Below, in pieces: positions 9,418 to 18,534 of a stretch of 64,000 nt of DNA. Each line of letters starts with the position of its first letter. The stretch's first letter is position 1. The notes under the pieces are model-generated. The model searched no databases. It was not told where the DNA came from and worked only from the letters and a program-made list of their open reading frames with translations. The DNA is from Bacteroidales bacterium UBA1184 (GTDB lineage: Bacteria > Bacteroidota > Bacteroidia > Bacteroidales > ML635J-15): assembly GCA_002310235.1 (NCBI GenBank), contig DBYO01000048.1:1-64000 (forward strand), read 5' to 3'. The translations under genes and the position numbers were made by a program.

Positions 9418-11371
9418 TGTTTACGCCTTTCATTTCACGTTCTGCGATATCTATTGCTTTTTTCTTTTCTTTCAAAACGGAAATTTCATTCTTTATTTTT
9501 TCTATTTTCTTATGAAATTCATTAACAATTGAATCTGAACCACTCGAGAAGAATCCCAAATTATTTTCTATCTGAGCAATTTCAACAGTAAGATCCTGCA
9601 TCTTGCGAACAATAGCACTTCTTTCTTTCTGCAATGCCGACACCTCGCCAGCATCCTTCATTAACTCTACCTGAGAGTTAAAAGTAGACAATTCCAAGTC
9701 GTTACGATTCAAGTTAATTGTCGTAAAGATCTTATTTATAGCCTCTTTGAACTCATTGTACAATCTGTCCTTTTCCGAGGATGCAACATATCCGATTTCG
9801 TTCCAGCGGGTTCTGAACTCCTTGATTTTCTCAATGTTCTGAGCCTGGTCTTCAACCGGAACATAAGCCTTTACTTCGGAAATAAGGTTTTCCTTCTTTT
9901 CGAGGTTCATCTGATGTTCGGCCTCAATGTTTGAATAGAACTGACTCTTTGCATCGAAGAACTTGTTGCATGCTGCGCGGAAGCGTCCCCAAATCTGGTC
10001 GGAGTGCTTCTTAGGAGCAGGACCAATTTCTTTCCACTTCTTTTGAAGGTCGTAGAACATTTCTGTAGTCTTCTTCCAGTCGGTGCTATCCTGCAACGAT
10101 TCGGCAGTTACACAGAGTTCGGTCTTTTTACGCAGATTCTCTTCGAGGTCGCTGTTCATTCTGTCGAAGTATTCTTTCTTGAGGTCGAAGAATTTATTGC
10201 ACGAAGCACGGAACCTTTCGTAAATTTCGGTGTTGACTGCAGTCGGAACCATACCGATAGTCTTCCACAATGCCTGAAGTTCCAATACTTTCTGCGAAGC
10301 AACAACCCAGTCTTTTCCGTTCTGTGGCAAAGCATCGTCGGCAACCATTGCTTCGATTCTTTCGCAAAGCAAAACCTTCTGTTCGTAGTTGGTCTCACGT
10401 TCGGCCTTCTGGTGTTCGTTGTATTCTTTGAAGTTGTTGAAAATCTTGGTACGTCCATCGTTGAATCTGTCCCATATTTCTTCGCGCTTGTCGTTCGGAA
10501 CCGGACCGATTTCCTTCCATTCCTTGAAGAGTTCCACCGACTTGCGGTATGCAGTAAGAATATTTGTTTCAAGCAAAAGTTCTTCCATTTTCTCGCAAAG
10601 AGCGATCTTCTGTTCGAGATTCTTCTTGTAGTCGAGTTCGCGAGCTTCCCTGTTCAACTTCAATAGATAGTAGTAGTTGGAAACATGCATCTGGTAGTTT
10701 TCCCAGAGTTCCTTGTTCTTGTCGGCAGGAACCTGTCCGATTTCGCTCCATTCCTTTTGCAAGTTACGGAACTCCTCGTACGACTGCGATGCCGATTCGC
10801 TGCTACCCAACTGTTTGATTTTCTCAATAATTGCGAGTTTCTTCTCGTAGTTCTTTTCCTTAATTTCTTCCTGACGGCGCATACGTTCTTCACGCTGCTT
10901 GCGGTAATCCTCCATAAGTTCCTTGAAATAGTCTTCGGTTGGATCCTTTGGCATTTCTATTTCAACACCTTCGCCAGCCTTTTCGCGTAGTTCACGCTTG
11001 ATATTTTCATGATCTTCGCGCTGCTTGTCGTAATATAGCTTGCGAAGAATATCGATTTCCTTCTTGCAGTCATCCTTTTCGGAATCGTGTATATAGTAAC
11101 GGATTTTTTCAAGAATTTCTTCCTTGTTTAACCCGGCAAAATCAGCTTCGGTAACTTCTGGCTCCTTAGGTTCAGGCTGATTTTCGGCTACAGGTTCTTG
11201 CTCCTGTACGATTTCTTGTGGTACTTCGGCTACGGTTTCTGCAACCGGTTCTTCATACTTTTGTTCAGCTTCTTGTGCTGCTAGTTCTACTTCAGAAACA
11301 ACTTGTGTTTCAATGTTTTCATTCTCGATAGAGTTCTCAACAGAGTTCTCGGTGTTTAATAATTCGTCCAT
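9410..11371 (-). CDS. DUF349 repeat protein
   Basis: 653 residues. An acidic, low-complexity N-terminus (residues 1-75, rich in E, V, P and Q) precedes five DUF349 repeats, each recognisable by W-x-E/T-I-G-x-x-P/A (WSEIGQVPADK, WKEIGPVPNDK, WKTIGMVPTA, WKEIGPAPKKH, WNEIGYVASSE) followed by an aromatic RF-x-x-x-x-x-K/N-x-F helix. The C-terminus is a coiled coil. The fold is expected to be mostly helical and cytosolic. The family is widespread in Bacteroidota without a settled function. It is translationally overlapped with the TonB receptor gene downstream. Confidence 0.93.
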   Translation of the reverse strand: MDELLNTENSVENSIENENIETQVVSEVELAAQEAEQKYEEPVAETVAEVPQEIVQEQEPVAENQPEPKEPEVTEADFAGLNKEEILEKIRYYIHDSEKDDCKKEIDILRKLYYDKQREDHENIKRELREKAGEGVEIEMPKDPTEDYFKELMEDYRKQREERMRRQEEIKEKNYEKKLAIIEKIKQLGSSESASQSYEEFRNLQKEWSEIGQVPADKNKELWENYQMHVSNYYYLLKLNREARELDYKKNLEQKIALCEKMEELLLETNILTAYRKSVELFKEWKEIGPVPNDKREEIWDRFNDGRTKIFNNFKEYNEHQKAERETNYEQKVLLCERIEAMVADDALPQNGKDWVVASQKVLELQALWKTIGMVPTAVNTEIYERFRASCNKFFDLKKEYFDRMNSDLEENLRKKTELCVTAESLQDSTDWKKTTEMFYDLQKKWKEIGPAPKKHSDQIWGRFRAACNKFFDAKSQFYSNIEAEHQMNLEKKENLISEVKAYVPVEDQAQNIEKIKEFRTRWNEIGYVASSEKDRLYNEFKEAINKIFTTINLNRNDLELSTFNSQVELMKDAGEVSALQKERSAIVRKMQDLTVEIAQIENNLGFFSSGSDSIVNEFHKKIEKIKNEISVLKEKKKAIDIAEREMKGVNNE

Positions 11372-11409
11372 AAATTAGAATAATTAAGTGTGTATTAATT
11401 TATTAATGT

Positions 11410-11427
11410 CAACCGTAAAAACGGTTG
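11410..11427 (-). other. Small perfect hairpin in the DUF349 leader
   Basis: CAACCGT (11410-11416), loop AAAA, ACGGTTG (11421-11427): a 7-bp perfect stem about 40 nt upstream of the DUF349 start codon. There is no T-run after it, so it is not a typical terminator. Confidence 0.4.
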
Positions 11428-11471
11428 AAGAGTTAAATGTTTCAACATAAAGAAAACAGGTATGCCAATCG

Positions 11472-11494
11472 AAGCAACGCCAAAGGCATTGCTT
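11472..11494 (-). other. 10-bp hairpin in the divergent intergenic region
   Basis: AAGCAACGCC (11472-11481), 3-nt loop AAA, GGCATTGCTT (11485-11494), with one mismatch/wobble. Lies about 100 nt upstream of the DUF349 start on the minus strand. Role unknown. Confidence 0.35.
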
Positions 11495-11648
11495 TGTATA
11501 TCAGTAATTTTTGAGCCTATATACATATCGTCAAACAGCAATTTATTTAACCTGTCTCAAATTCATTTTAAAGATGCGAAGGTAATTAATATTGTAATAC
11601 CTGCCAAAAAATATTCCCGATTTAATTTTCCGAAATGCCTTTTTTATC

Positions 11649-11680
11649 TTGTTTAATTCGACGAAAAAGTTGTAACTTTG
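11649..11680 (+). promoter_or_regulatory. Bacteroidota promoter of the DUF721-hutI operon
   Basis: TTG at 11650-11652 and TAACTTTG at 11673-11680, separated by 20 nt, fit the -33/-7 consensus. A TTG start for the next gene at 11678 would fall inside the -7 box, so the ATG at 11708 is chosen. Confidence 0.7.
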
Positions 11681-11707
11681 TCCTCCTTTAAAAAGTCAAA
11701 AAAAGAA

Positions 11708-12001
11708 ATGGATAGGCAGGGCGAAATGCCGCTAGGGTCAATATTGTCGAATGTGCTTGCTGCAAACCCGAATTTGCAAGAAAACTACCGCAAATACAGG
11801 ATAAAGACATTGTGGAAAGAAATCTCGGGGGAATATGTAGCAAATTCGACGGAAGACATTTCTTTTTCGGGACGAACAATGATAGTAAAGGTGAAATCTT
11901 CGATAATAAGAAGTGAAATAATGTTAATCCGCAGTCAGCTGGTATACAGGATAAACCAGATGGTAGGTGGCAATTGTATAGACGATTTAATTGTAAGATA
12001 A
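11708..12001 (+). CDS. DUF721 family protein
   Basis: 97 residues. The MPLGSILSNVLAANPNLQENYRKYRIKTLWKEI beginning (split here at several conserved positions: P, L, W) and the later VKSSIIRSEIMLIRSQLVYRIN stretch are the DUF721 pattern, a small cytosolic nucleic-acid-associated family related to DciA. The start is placed at ATG 11708 because the only upstream alternative (TTG 11678) overlaps the promoter. hutI begins 4 nt after the stop, so the two share a transcript. The biochemical role in Bacteroidota is not established. Confidence 0.85.
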   Translation: MDRQGEMPLGSILSNVLAANPNLQENYRKYRIKTLWKEISGEYVANSTEDISFSGRTMIVKVKSSIIRSEIMLIRSQLVYRINQMVGGNCIDDLIVR

Positions 12002-12005
12002 ATAT

Positions 12006-13256
12006 ATGAAGACTCTGATTAGTAACATAAAGGAACTCGTGAACGTTGACGAAAGTGGACGTCTGCTAGCAAAAGGCAAGGATATGTCGAAGCTGAAGAC
12101 CATAAAGAATGCATACCTTATAATAGATGGCGACAAGATACATTCGTATGGCAAGATGTCGGAACTGAATCCCAACTGGGACGAAGACGATGAAAAGAGC
12201 ATTGAAATCGATGCCAAGGGCAAGATGGTTTTCCCGTCGTTCTGCGACTCGCATACACATCTAGTATATGCAGGCAGCCGTGAAATCGAATACAGCGACA
12301 AGATACGAGGCCTTAGCTATGAAGAGATTGCCAAAAGGGGTGGGGGAATCCTTAATTCGGCTGAACGTCTGAGAAAAACCAGCGAGAATGAACTCTACAA
12401 CCAGGCAATGGAACGCATCAACGAAATTATTTCGTTTGGTACTGGTGCCGTTGAAATTAAGAGCGGCTACGGACTTGATACCGAGAGCGAACTCATGATG
12501 TTGCGTGTAATAAAGCGTATCAAAGAAACGACACCGCTGATTGTCCGTTCGACTTTCCTTGGAGCACATGCAACTCCATTGGAATACAAGGAAGATCCTG
12601 ACGCATACGTTGATAAGATTATAAACGAAATGCTTCCTCTGGTTGCTGCCGAAGAACTTGCAGATTTTGTTGATGTGTTCTGCGACAAGGGATTCTTCAC
12701 AACCGAGCAGACCGAACGCATACTTATGGCAGGAATAAAATATGGTATGCGTCCAAAGATTCACGCCAACGAAATGGCAAAATCAGGAGGAATTCAGGTA
12801 GGCGTAAAGTACAACGCTCTTTCGGTTGATCATATCGAATATACTGGAGACGAGGAAATTGAAGTGTTGAAGAATAGCGAAACCATGCCGACAATTCTGC
12901 CTGGTGCTGCATTCTTCCTTAATATGCCGTATGCACCTGCCCGTAAGATGATTTCTGCAGGATTGCCAGTCGCAATTGCATCCGACTACAATCCAGGTTC
13001 GTCGCCGGCAGGAAACATGAAATTCATGATGTCGCTGGCCTGCGTAAACTACAAGATGCTTCCTGAAGAAGCAATAATTGCAGCAACACTCAATTCGGCT
13101 TATGCTTTGGGCGTTAGCGATATAGCTGGTAGTATTACGGTAGGAAAGAAAGCTAATGTATTTATTACAAAGGAAATCCCATCGATAGAATTTATGCCAT
13201 ACGCATATTGTACCGATTTGATTGACACCGTAATATTAAACGGACAGATTTTGTAG
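12006..13256 (+). CDS. hutI: Imidazolonepropionase (histidine degradation)
   Basis: 416 residues, normal for HutI. It hydrolyses 4-imidazolone-5-propanoate to N-formimino-L-glutamate, the third step of histidine catabolism. The amidohydrolase metal motif is SHTHLVYAGSR (His near 83 and 85). Substrate loop residues AKRGGGI and EIKSGYG follow, then the later metal residues in KIHANEM and in SVDHIEY, and the aspartate in IASDYNPGSSP. No other hut gene (hutH, hutU, formiminotransferase) is in the window, which is unusual because in many Bacteroidota they cluster. It is co-transcribed with DUF721. Confidence 0.96.
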   Translation: MKTLISNIKELVNVDESGRLLAKGKDMSKLKTIKNAYLIIDGDKIHSYGKMSELNPNWDEDDEKSIEIDAKGKMVFPSFCDSHTHLVYAGSREIEYSDKIRGLSYEEIAKRGGGILNSAERLRKTSENELYNQAMERINEIISFGTGAVEIKSGYGLDTESELMMLRVIKRIKETTPLIVRSTFLGAHATPLEYKEDPDAYVDKIINEMLPLVAAEELADFVDVFCDKGFFTTEQTERILMAGIKYGMRPKIHANEMAKSGGIQVGVKYNALSVDHIEYTGDEEIEVLKNSETMPTILPGAAFFLNMPYAPARKMISAGLPVAIASDYNPGSSPAGNMKFMMSLACVNYKMLPEEAIIAATLNSAYALGVSDIAGSITVGKKANVFITKEIPSIEFMPYAYCTDLIDTVILNGQIL

Positions 13257-13269
13257 ATATTAATTGAGA

Positions 13270-14100
13270 ATGAATAGGATGTATAGAAATAGAACGTTTG
13301 TATTGCTGGCAATAGGATTGTGTTTCCTTTTGTCGGCAACATCATGTTCTAACATAACTTCCACAAAATCACTATTTTCTGCTATAGAGAAAAAATACGA
13401 ATGTAACTGGTTCAACAACATCCGGTACATGATTTCGGTCATAAGGTTCGATGACGACAACTCAGAAAAGCGCAGTACCTGCAGTGCCGAATATGTAAGA
13501 CCATCGCAGCATATCCTTAAGACTGATATGATTAACGATGACGGCTATATTTATATAAACGACACAATTTATGCATTTGCCGGTGGCGAAATGGTTTCGT
13601 CGCGTCCCGACATAAACGATTTGGTGCTGGTAGTTATGGACTTATACGGAATGCCAGCCAAAGATGCAATAAGTCGCATAAACGCCACAGGACTTGTAAA
13701 CACATCTGATTTTTGCACTTATACCGATTCTACAAATAGAAAATACTATATTGTTGGCATCAACGCCCTCAACAGCAACACATTAAATACCAACCAATTA
13801 TGGTTTGATTCTCAATCACTGTTACCACGAAAGGTTCAGAGAACCAAGATTGATGGACACAGATATTCAATAACCTTCGATAATTACATTCAAGTTGGTG
13901 GTTGCGGTTGGATTCCTCAAAAAATTACATACTCAAAAGACGATCAGGTAAAAATCATTGAAAGAATTTACGACGCTGTAATTCCAATATATGAACGCAA
14001 AAATATTTCTATAGAAAATTTTTGCGACAATGAAACTATAAACGAACGACAGCTAAGTCCGAATTCGAATTTCTCGCTGAACATTATGGTGGAACCGTAA
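13270..14100 (+). CDS. Lipoprotein, possibly LolA/LolB-like
   Basis: 276 residues. A signal peptide ends in the lipobox LSATSC (Cys near 26 from ATG 13270), so it is predicted to be lipidated. The mature protein is beta-rich; the passage LWFDSQSLLPRKVQRTK followed by ITFDNYIQVGGCGWIPQKI resembles the strand pattern of LolA/LolB-type or DUF4292 outer-membrane lipoprotein sorting proteins, but this is a weak structural impression, not a motif match. The start could also be ATG 13279; a TTG at 13264 is less likely. It begins 13 nt after hutI, so probably in the same operon. Confidence 0.7.
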   Translation: MNRMYRNRTFVLLAIGLCFLLSATSCSNITSTKSLFSAIEKKYECNWFNNIRYMISVIRFDDDNSEKRSTCSAEYVRPSQHILKTDMINDDGYIYINDTIYAFAGGEMVSSRPDINDLVLVVMDLYGMPAKDAISRINATGLVNTSDFCTYTDSTNRKYYIVGINALNSNTLNTNQLWFDSQSLLPRKVQRTKIDGHRYSITFDNYIQVGGCGWIPQKITYSKDDQVKIIERIYDAVIPIYERKNISIENFCDNETINERQLSPNSNFSLNIMVEP

Positions 14101-14421
14101 AACTGCCACCAGTTGTGAAGATTTGATGATTTGAAGATTCAAAGTTCAAGGTTCAAAGATTTGAAGATTAGCTAGCGCGAGCTAAAAGTTGAAAATTTGA
14201 GGAATTCCTAATGCCAAAATTTTGCCGTATTTGATATCTGAACAAGATTCGTTGTAAATTTTCAAAAAAATCCTAACGCCAAAATTTTTCAAAAATTGCG
14301 ATTGAACTTGATAACAGCACGAATTTCGCCAAATTTTCATTTTGCCCCAATTGTCCTATAATTTATATTATGTAAAATAGCATTTTTAAAAAGGCCACTA
14401 TTGCAGTCATTAAATATCGAA
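14101..14421. repeat. Noncoding region with low-complexity and short direct repeats
   Basis: 321 nt between two convergent genes with no gene visible. From about 14118 to 14205 it is built of irregular repeats of GATTTGAAGATT, TTCAAAG and TTCAAGG. A short inverted repeat TTAGCT-agcgcg-AGCTAA lies at about 14168-14185. TCCTAATGCCAAAATTTT (14206-14223) recurs as TCCTAACGCCAAAATTTT (14271-14288). This looks like decayed repetitive DNA; no T-tailed terminator was found. Confidence 0.6.
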
Positions 14422-16890
14422 CTATACTCGGTTTGGATTTTGGCGTTTTGTAATTCTGTAATTCAACACAAAGGAAAAAACAATCAGCAGAACTAAAACT
14501 ACAGACGCAACCATCTCAACTTTCTCCCATTTATGGAATGTCGGTGCTTCGTTGCGAAATTCTATTGAATGATCACCAGCTGGAATTTCCATCGCCCTCA
14601 GCAAATAATCAGCTCTAAAATATTCTGCATGATTACCGTCAATATAAGCACGCCAATCCGGACTATAATAAATCTCTGAAAAAACAGCCAAAGCATTTTT
14701 ATTTGTACGTACAGAATATTTACGTGAATTTGGATTGTACGGTTTCTCTGCAACCAATGAAATTTCCGCTGTTGAGTCATGTACATAACTTAGCGACAAT
14801 CCGCTAAATTCATTTTTGTTTACTATTGCCTTGTTTTTTAGATTCTCATCATTTAGAGCCAAAACTTCTTCATTGGCACAATCTACATATTTAACAGAAT
14901 CCACGAACCAAGCATTTCCGTATGCATCGGCATTTCTACGCACCTGATATTTTCCGTCCTTGAATTTCAGAAAATACCTGATATTCAACATATTCATTAC
15001 ATTTTTATCGAAATGTGCCAGATAAAATTCTATAACATCCTGATAACGAGCGAGCTTTACTCCGCTATAACCGCCAACTGAATGATGAAATGCTGATGTG
15101 CGTGCATCGTTGAATGCTGAACCATATTTTGGTTTAATGTTGAATACACGATAATCCACATCGTTGTTTTCGGCAGCCATCTGGTAAATTTGCTTGTCAC
15201 CATCATCAGGCTTAAAGTCCAGTGAGCTTTCCTTCACATACTTATCCTCATTCAGATACCTGCTGTCCACACCTATAAGGTCAACAAGCACCAACACAGC
15301 TATAATTGCGGCAATAATCTTGACGTTCTTGAACTTATCGTTAATGAACAACCATAACACAAACGCAACGGCTAACACAAAAGCGAAAGAACGCCAAGCA
15401 TCGGCTATCATAAGGCTCTGACGGTCAGCAATCAAAGCTTTCCTAATTTCATCTGAAAATGTTGCGTCTCCTGCACCACTAAAATTGCTTGTCGATGGCC
15501 CTATTATGGCCGTCAATAGACAGATTATCAGAGTTATACCTGCTGAAATATATAGCGAAATATTGTATTTTTTTCGGTCAGTTTCGGAGAATAACTGCCT
15601 CAATGCCAACACAGCCAAAATAACAGCCGAAACGCTTGCTATCACCAGGCTCATCGACGGTGACCTGAATTTGCTGTACATAGGTAGATAATCTCGTAGT
15701 AAATCGTTGAACCACGGCAAGTTGCCACCCCATGCCATAACGATTCCAATTATTGTCACTGCAAGCAGCCACCAGCGTTCCGGTCCTTTTACAACAAGCA
15801 ATCCAAGCAAGAAAAGGAAAACTATAATTGCTCCAAAATAGACCGGTCCAGATGTAAATCGCTGATTTCCCCAATACAACGGTGCTATCTCATCCTTCTG
15901 CAATTTGTAGTATGCCGAACTTTTTGACACTGGTTCATCGGAACTGCCACCATAGAATCCAGGGACAAGCAGAGTCATTGTCTCCGCCTTGCCATAGCTC
16001 CATTCCAAGGCATACTCTGTATCTAGGCCATCATTTACAACTGCTTGATTATCTTCTGGATATATGTCGTTTGGCGTTATAGTCAGTTCCGAACCGCCAC
16101 GCATGGTCTGCTTTACATATTCGGCATTTACCATAAAATAACGCGAGGTAGAGAGTAGTACAAGCACCGCACATATAACAAGCCCCCCCACTCCTTTTGC
16201 AAAATACTTAAACTCATTATTCTTAATGGAATACACAAGATATGTAATACCTACGACCACTGCCATTATCAGCGTGTAGTAAGTTATCTGTATGTGGTTG
16301 CACTGGATTTGAAGTCCCAACGCAATGGTAAACAGCAGCATTCCCCACAGATATTTCCTTTTAAAAGCGAGAATCATACCTGCCAGAATCGGTGCAATCA
16401 TCGATATTGCCCATGCTTTGGTAATATGTCCAACTGCAATAATTATTATATTGTAACTCCCAAATCCAAAGGCAAATGCACCTAACAAACTCAACCAAGG
16501 CTTTACCCCCATTGCCGTCAATGCAACATAAAAACCAAGCAGGTAAAGGAACATTATTCCCCAATCGCAATTACGGCCTTCGGGACCATCGCCGATAAAC
16601 GTAAGCGTAAGCACATACTTCAGCGGTTGGAAAATATTCTTCGATGGAATGTTATGCATCTGATACATAGGCATTCCACTGAAGGCAGAACTATTCCAAT
16701 AAGCATCTTCGCCAGTTTCGGCCTTGTATTTTGCATATTCAGTTGACGACCACCTATAATTAATTACATCATCTTGACTGATAATCTTGCCGTTAAGAAT
16801 TGGATGCATATACACAACAGACACAACAAAGAATAGCAGCACTATGCCTGCATGAGTAATAATCTTCTTTGTCAACGGTTTGATTGTCAC
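14422..16890 (-). CDS. YfhO-family multi-span membrane protein (GT-C-like)
   Basis: 822 residues with about a dozen membrane segments, in two blocks (roughly 15-460 and one near the C-terminus), and a large extracytoplasmic part between about 510 and 790. The opening with YMHPILNGKIISQDD and the YWNSSAFSGMPMYQ loop match the YfhO family, thought to be GT-C-type glycosyltransferases or lipid-linked sugar transferases in cell-envelope modification. No other recognisable methionine is near the start, so the GTG at 16890 is used. nadD ends 5 nt upstream, suggesting co-transcription. The substrate is unknown. Confidence 0.88.
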   Translation of the reverse strand: MTIKPLTKKIITHAGIVLLFFVVSVVYMHPILNGKIISQDDVINYRWSSTEYAKYKAETGEDAYWNSSAFSGMPMYQMHNIPSKNIFQPLKYVLTLTFIGDGPEGRNCDWGIMFLYLLGFYVALTAMGVKPWLSLLGAFAFGFGSYNIIIIAVGHITKAWAISMIAPILAGMILAFKRKYLWGMLLFTIALGLQIQCNHIQITYYTLIMAVVVGITYLVYSIKNNEFKYFAKGVGGLVICAVLVLLSTSRYFMVNAEYVKQTMRGGSELTITPNDIYPEDNQAVVNDGLDTEYALEWSYGKAETMTLLVPGFYGGSSDEPVSKSSAYYKLQKDEIAPLYWGNQRFTSGPVYFGAIIVFLFLLGLLVVKGPERWWLLAVTIIGIVMAWGGNLPWFNDLLRDYLPMYSKFRSPSMSLVIASVSAVILAVLALRQLFSETDRKKYNISLYISAGITLIICLLTAIIGPSTSNFSGAGDATFSDEIRKALIADRQSLMIADAWRSFAFVLAVAFVLWLFINDKFKNVKIIAAIIAVLVLVDLIGVDSRYLNEDKYVKESSLDFKPDDGDKQIYQMAAENNDVDYRVFNIKPKYGSAFNDARTSAFHHSVGGYSGVKLARYQDVIEFYLAHFDKNVMNMLNIRYFLKFKDGKYQVRRNADAYGNAWFVDSVKYVDCANEEVLALNDENLKNKAIVNKNEFSGLSLSYVHDSTAEISLVAEKPYNPNSRKYSVRTNKNALAVFSEIYYSPDWRAYIDGNHAEYFRADYLLRAMEIPAGDHSIEFRNEAPTFHKWEKVEMVASVVLVLLIVFSFVLNYRITKRQNPNRV

Positions 16891-16895
16891 AATAT

Positions 16896-17504
16896 TTACT
16901 CTTTGATTTCTTTTGAAGGCTTCTCTCTCCAGTAGCCCATTTTGTCAACGTATTCGAATACTTTTTCGGGCATAAAGAATCGCACATCCTTGCCCCTACC
17001 TATTGATTCGCGAATAAAACTCGATGAAATTTCTATTAGTGGTGCATCTACAATTTCTATGTTAGAGTTTTCATATTCAACGACTTTACATCCAGGGCGA
17101 CGATATACATAAACCTTGTAGTCCCGTAAAATGACATCGTAGTTTTTCCACTTGTGGAAGGTTTCGAGATTATCGCCACCAATGAGTATGCTGAAATTGT
17201 AGTCAGGATATTTTTCTGAAAGGTATGTCAAAGTATTGATAGTATAGTTCGGCTTAGGTAGATAAAATTCCACATCAGAAACTCTAAATTTCGGATAGTT
17301 GCCTATTGCCAATTGAACCATGTGTTGACGTACTCGGTCATCAATCAGGGTGGTCGATTTTTTAAGCGGATTATGTGGCGTTACGACAAACCAAAGTTCG
17401 TTAACATTCGTATATTCAGCAAGATAGTTAGCGATGGCAAGATGTCCGATGTGAATCGGATTGAACGAACCAAAATAGAGTAATATTTCTCGTTTATTTT
17501 GCAT
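16896..17504 (-). CDS. nadD: Nicotinate-nucleotide adenylyltransferase
   Basis: 202 residues. It adenylates nicotinate mononucleotide to deamido-NAD, the penultimate step of NAD synthesis; the last step is encoded by nadE at 37454. Motifs are LYFGSFNPIHIGH near the N-terminus (with the nucleotidyltransferase HxGH) and ISSSFIRESI near residue 160 (the ISSTxxR-type motif). The ATG at 17504 lies inside the last codons of the upstream FKBP gene (11-bp overlap); a longer TTG start at 17522 is less likely. yfhO follows closely. Confidence 0.95.
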   Translation of the reverse strand: MQNKREILLYFGSFNPIHIGHLAIANYLAEYTNVNELWFVVTPHNPLKKSTTLIDDRVRQHMVQLAIGNYPKFRVSDVEFYLPKPNYTINTLTYLSEKYPDYNFSILIGGDNLETFHKWKNYDVILRDYKVYVYRRPGCKVVEYENSNIEIVDAPLIEISSSFIRESIGRGKDVRFFMPEKVFEYVDKMGYWREKPSKEIKE

Positions 17505-18534
17505 CGAGCAGTTCAATTTCAAATACCAGGGTGCTGAATGGCGGAATCACGTTACCATACTTCTGGTCGCCATATGCCAGACGGAACGGAATAATCACAA
17601 GGCAATGGTCACCGACCTGCATATTCATCACGGCTTCCTCGAGACCGACAATTACCTCCTTTTTGCCTATAACAAAAGAGAATGGTTCAGAACGTTCGAG
17701 AGTTGAGTCGAAAACTGAGCCGTCGATAAACGCTGCAGTATAGTCAATTTTCACTGTGCTACCAACTGAAGGCTTCTTACCTGCGCCTTTATTTATGGTG
17801 AGAATGTGCAAACCACTGTCGGTTTTCCTTAGTGGATAATTCATGTTGATGAGAAAGCGGTTAATAAGACTGTTCTCCTCGTCTAAACGCTTCTGGTACA
17901 ATTCTTTATTAGCACTAGCATAATCCATGCCGGATAGAATCTTTTTCATCTTGACATTGAATACTAGACGGTCGCCTTTCTTTATATACGCGGGAATACT
18001 GGCCTTCCCTTGCGACTTAACGAAAAACTTTATTGCATCAACCTTAATTACTGCACTATCACCCTCATGCAACAACATAAAAGCTTCCTCAATACAACCC
18101 TTATCACTTGGCGCAGCAAGACGCATGCGAAAATCTTCACCCAGATCGGAACTTGCAAACAACAATGAATCGTTTTTTTCTGTGCGATAGGTCATATTCA
18201 TATACATCACATCGCCTACTTTGGGTGTACGTTTTGATTTTGAAGCTTTTACCACCTTGTATTCGATGCCGGTTGCTGTCTTAAGAAATACATTTTCAGG
18301 ACGGTCAACCACATAATCAGCCTGACCGTTTTCTCCGAAAACAATCATCGACACCTGACCAGAATCGTTGCTGTAGTTCCATTGTGCCAACAAAGAATCT
18401 GCTTCTTCCTGAGTTGCTACAACATTGTTCTTCTCCTTTTCTTCGTTATTCTTGTCCTTCTTATCACGACACGATGCCACAACAAGCATTACAACCAAGG
18501 AATATAACAATATGGCGAACCTATAATTTCTCAT
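17494..18534 (-). CDS. FKBP-type peptidyl-prolyl isomerase lipoprotein, two domains
   Basis: 346 residues. The lipobox VVASC near residue 22 predicts a periplasm-facing lipoprotein. Two FKBP-like domains follow: a divergent first one (about 85-200) and a more canonical C-terminal one (about 235-346) with SGLHILTINKGAGKKPSVG, VKIDYTAAFIDGSVFDST and the end motif YGNVIPPFSTLVFEIELLD. It is expected to catalyse prolyl isomerisation or act as a chaperone for envelope proteins. It is the third of three tandem FKBP lipoproteins downstream of nrnA, overlaps the previous one by 4 bp and nadD by 11 bp. GldI of gliding bacteria is a related lipoprotein, but gliding genes are not seen here. Confidence 0.9.
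   Translation of the reverse strand: MRNYRFAILLYSLVVMLVVASCRDKKDKNNEEKEKNNVVATQEEADSLLAQWNYSNDSGQVSMIVFGENGQADYVVDRPENVFLKTATGIEYKVVKASKSKRTPKVGDVMYMNMTYRTEKNDSLLFASSDLGEDFRMRLAAPSDKGCIEEAFMLLHEGDSAVIKVDAIKFFVKSQGKASIPAYIKKGDRLVFNVKMKKILSGMDYASANKELYQKRLDEENSLINRFLINMNYPLRKTDSGLHILTINKGAGKKPSVGSTVKIDYTAAFIDGSVFDSTLERSEPFSFVIGKKEVIVGLEEAVMNMQVGDHCLVIIPFRLAYGDQKYGNVIPPFSTLVFEIELLDAK

Larger units (their letters stand above)
11372..11707. other. Divergent intergenic region between the DUF349 gene and the DUF721 gene
   Basis: 336 nt without a convincing gene. It holds two small hairpins (11410-11427 and 11472-11494) that would lie in the leader of the DUF349 mRNA, and near its right end the promoter of the DUF721-hutI unit. 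An open frame at 11462-11656 has no coding features. Confidence 0.6.

Noticed and set aside
10004..10666. Plus-strand open frame of 220 codons inside the DUF349 gene
   Set aside because: Antisense shadow of the repeat protein; the repeats keep stop codons rare.
11462..11656. 64-codon plus-strand frame upstream of DUF721
   Set aside because: Lies upstream of the DUF721 promoter, AT-rich, no recognisable domain.
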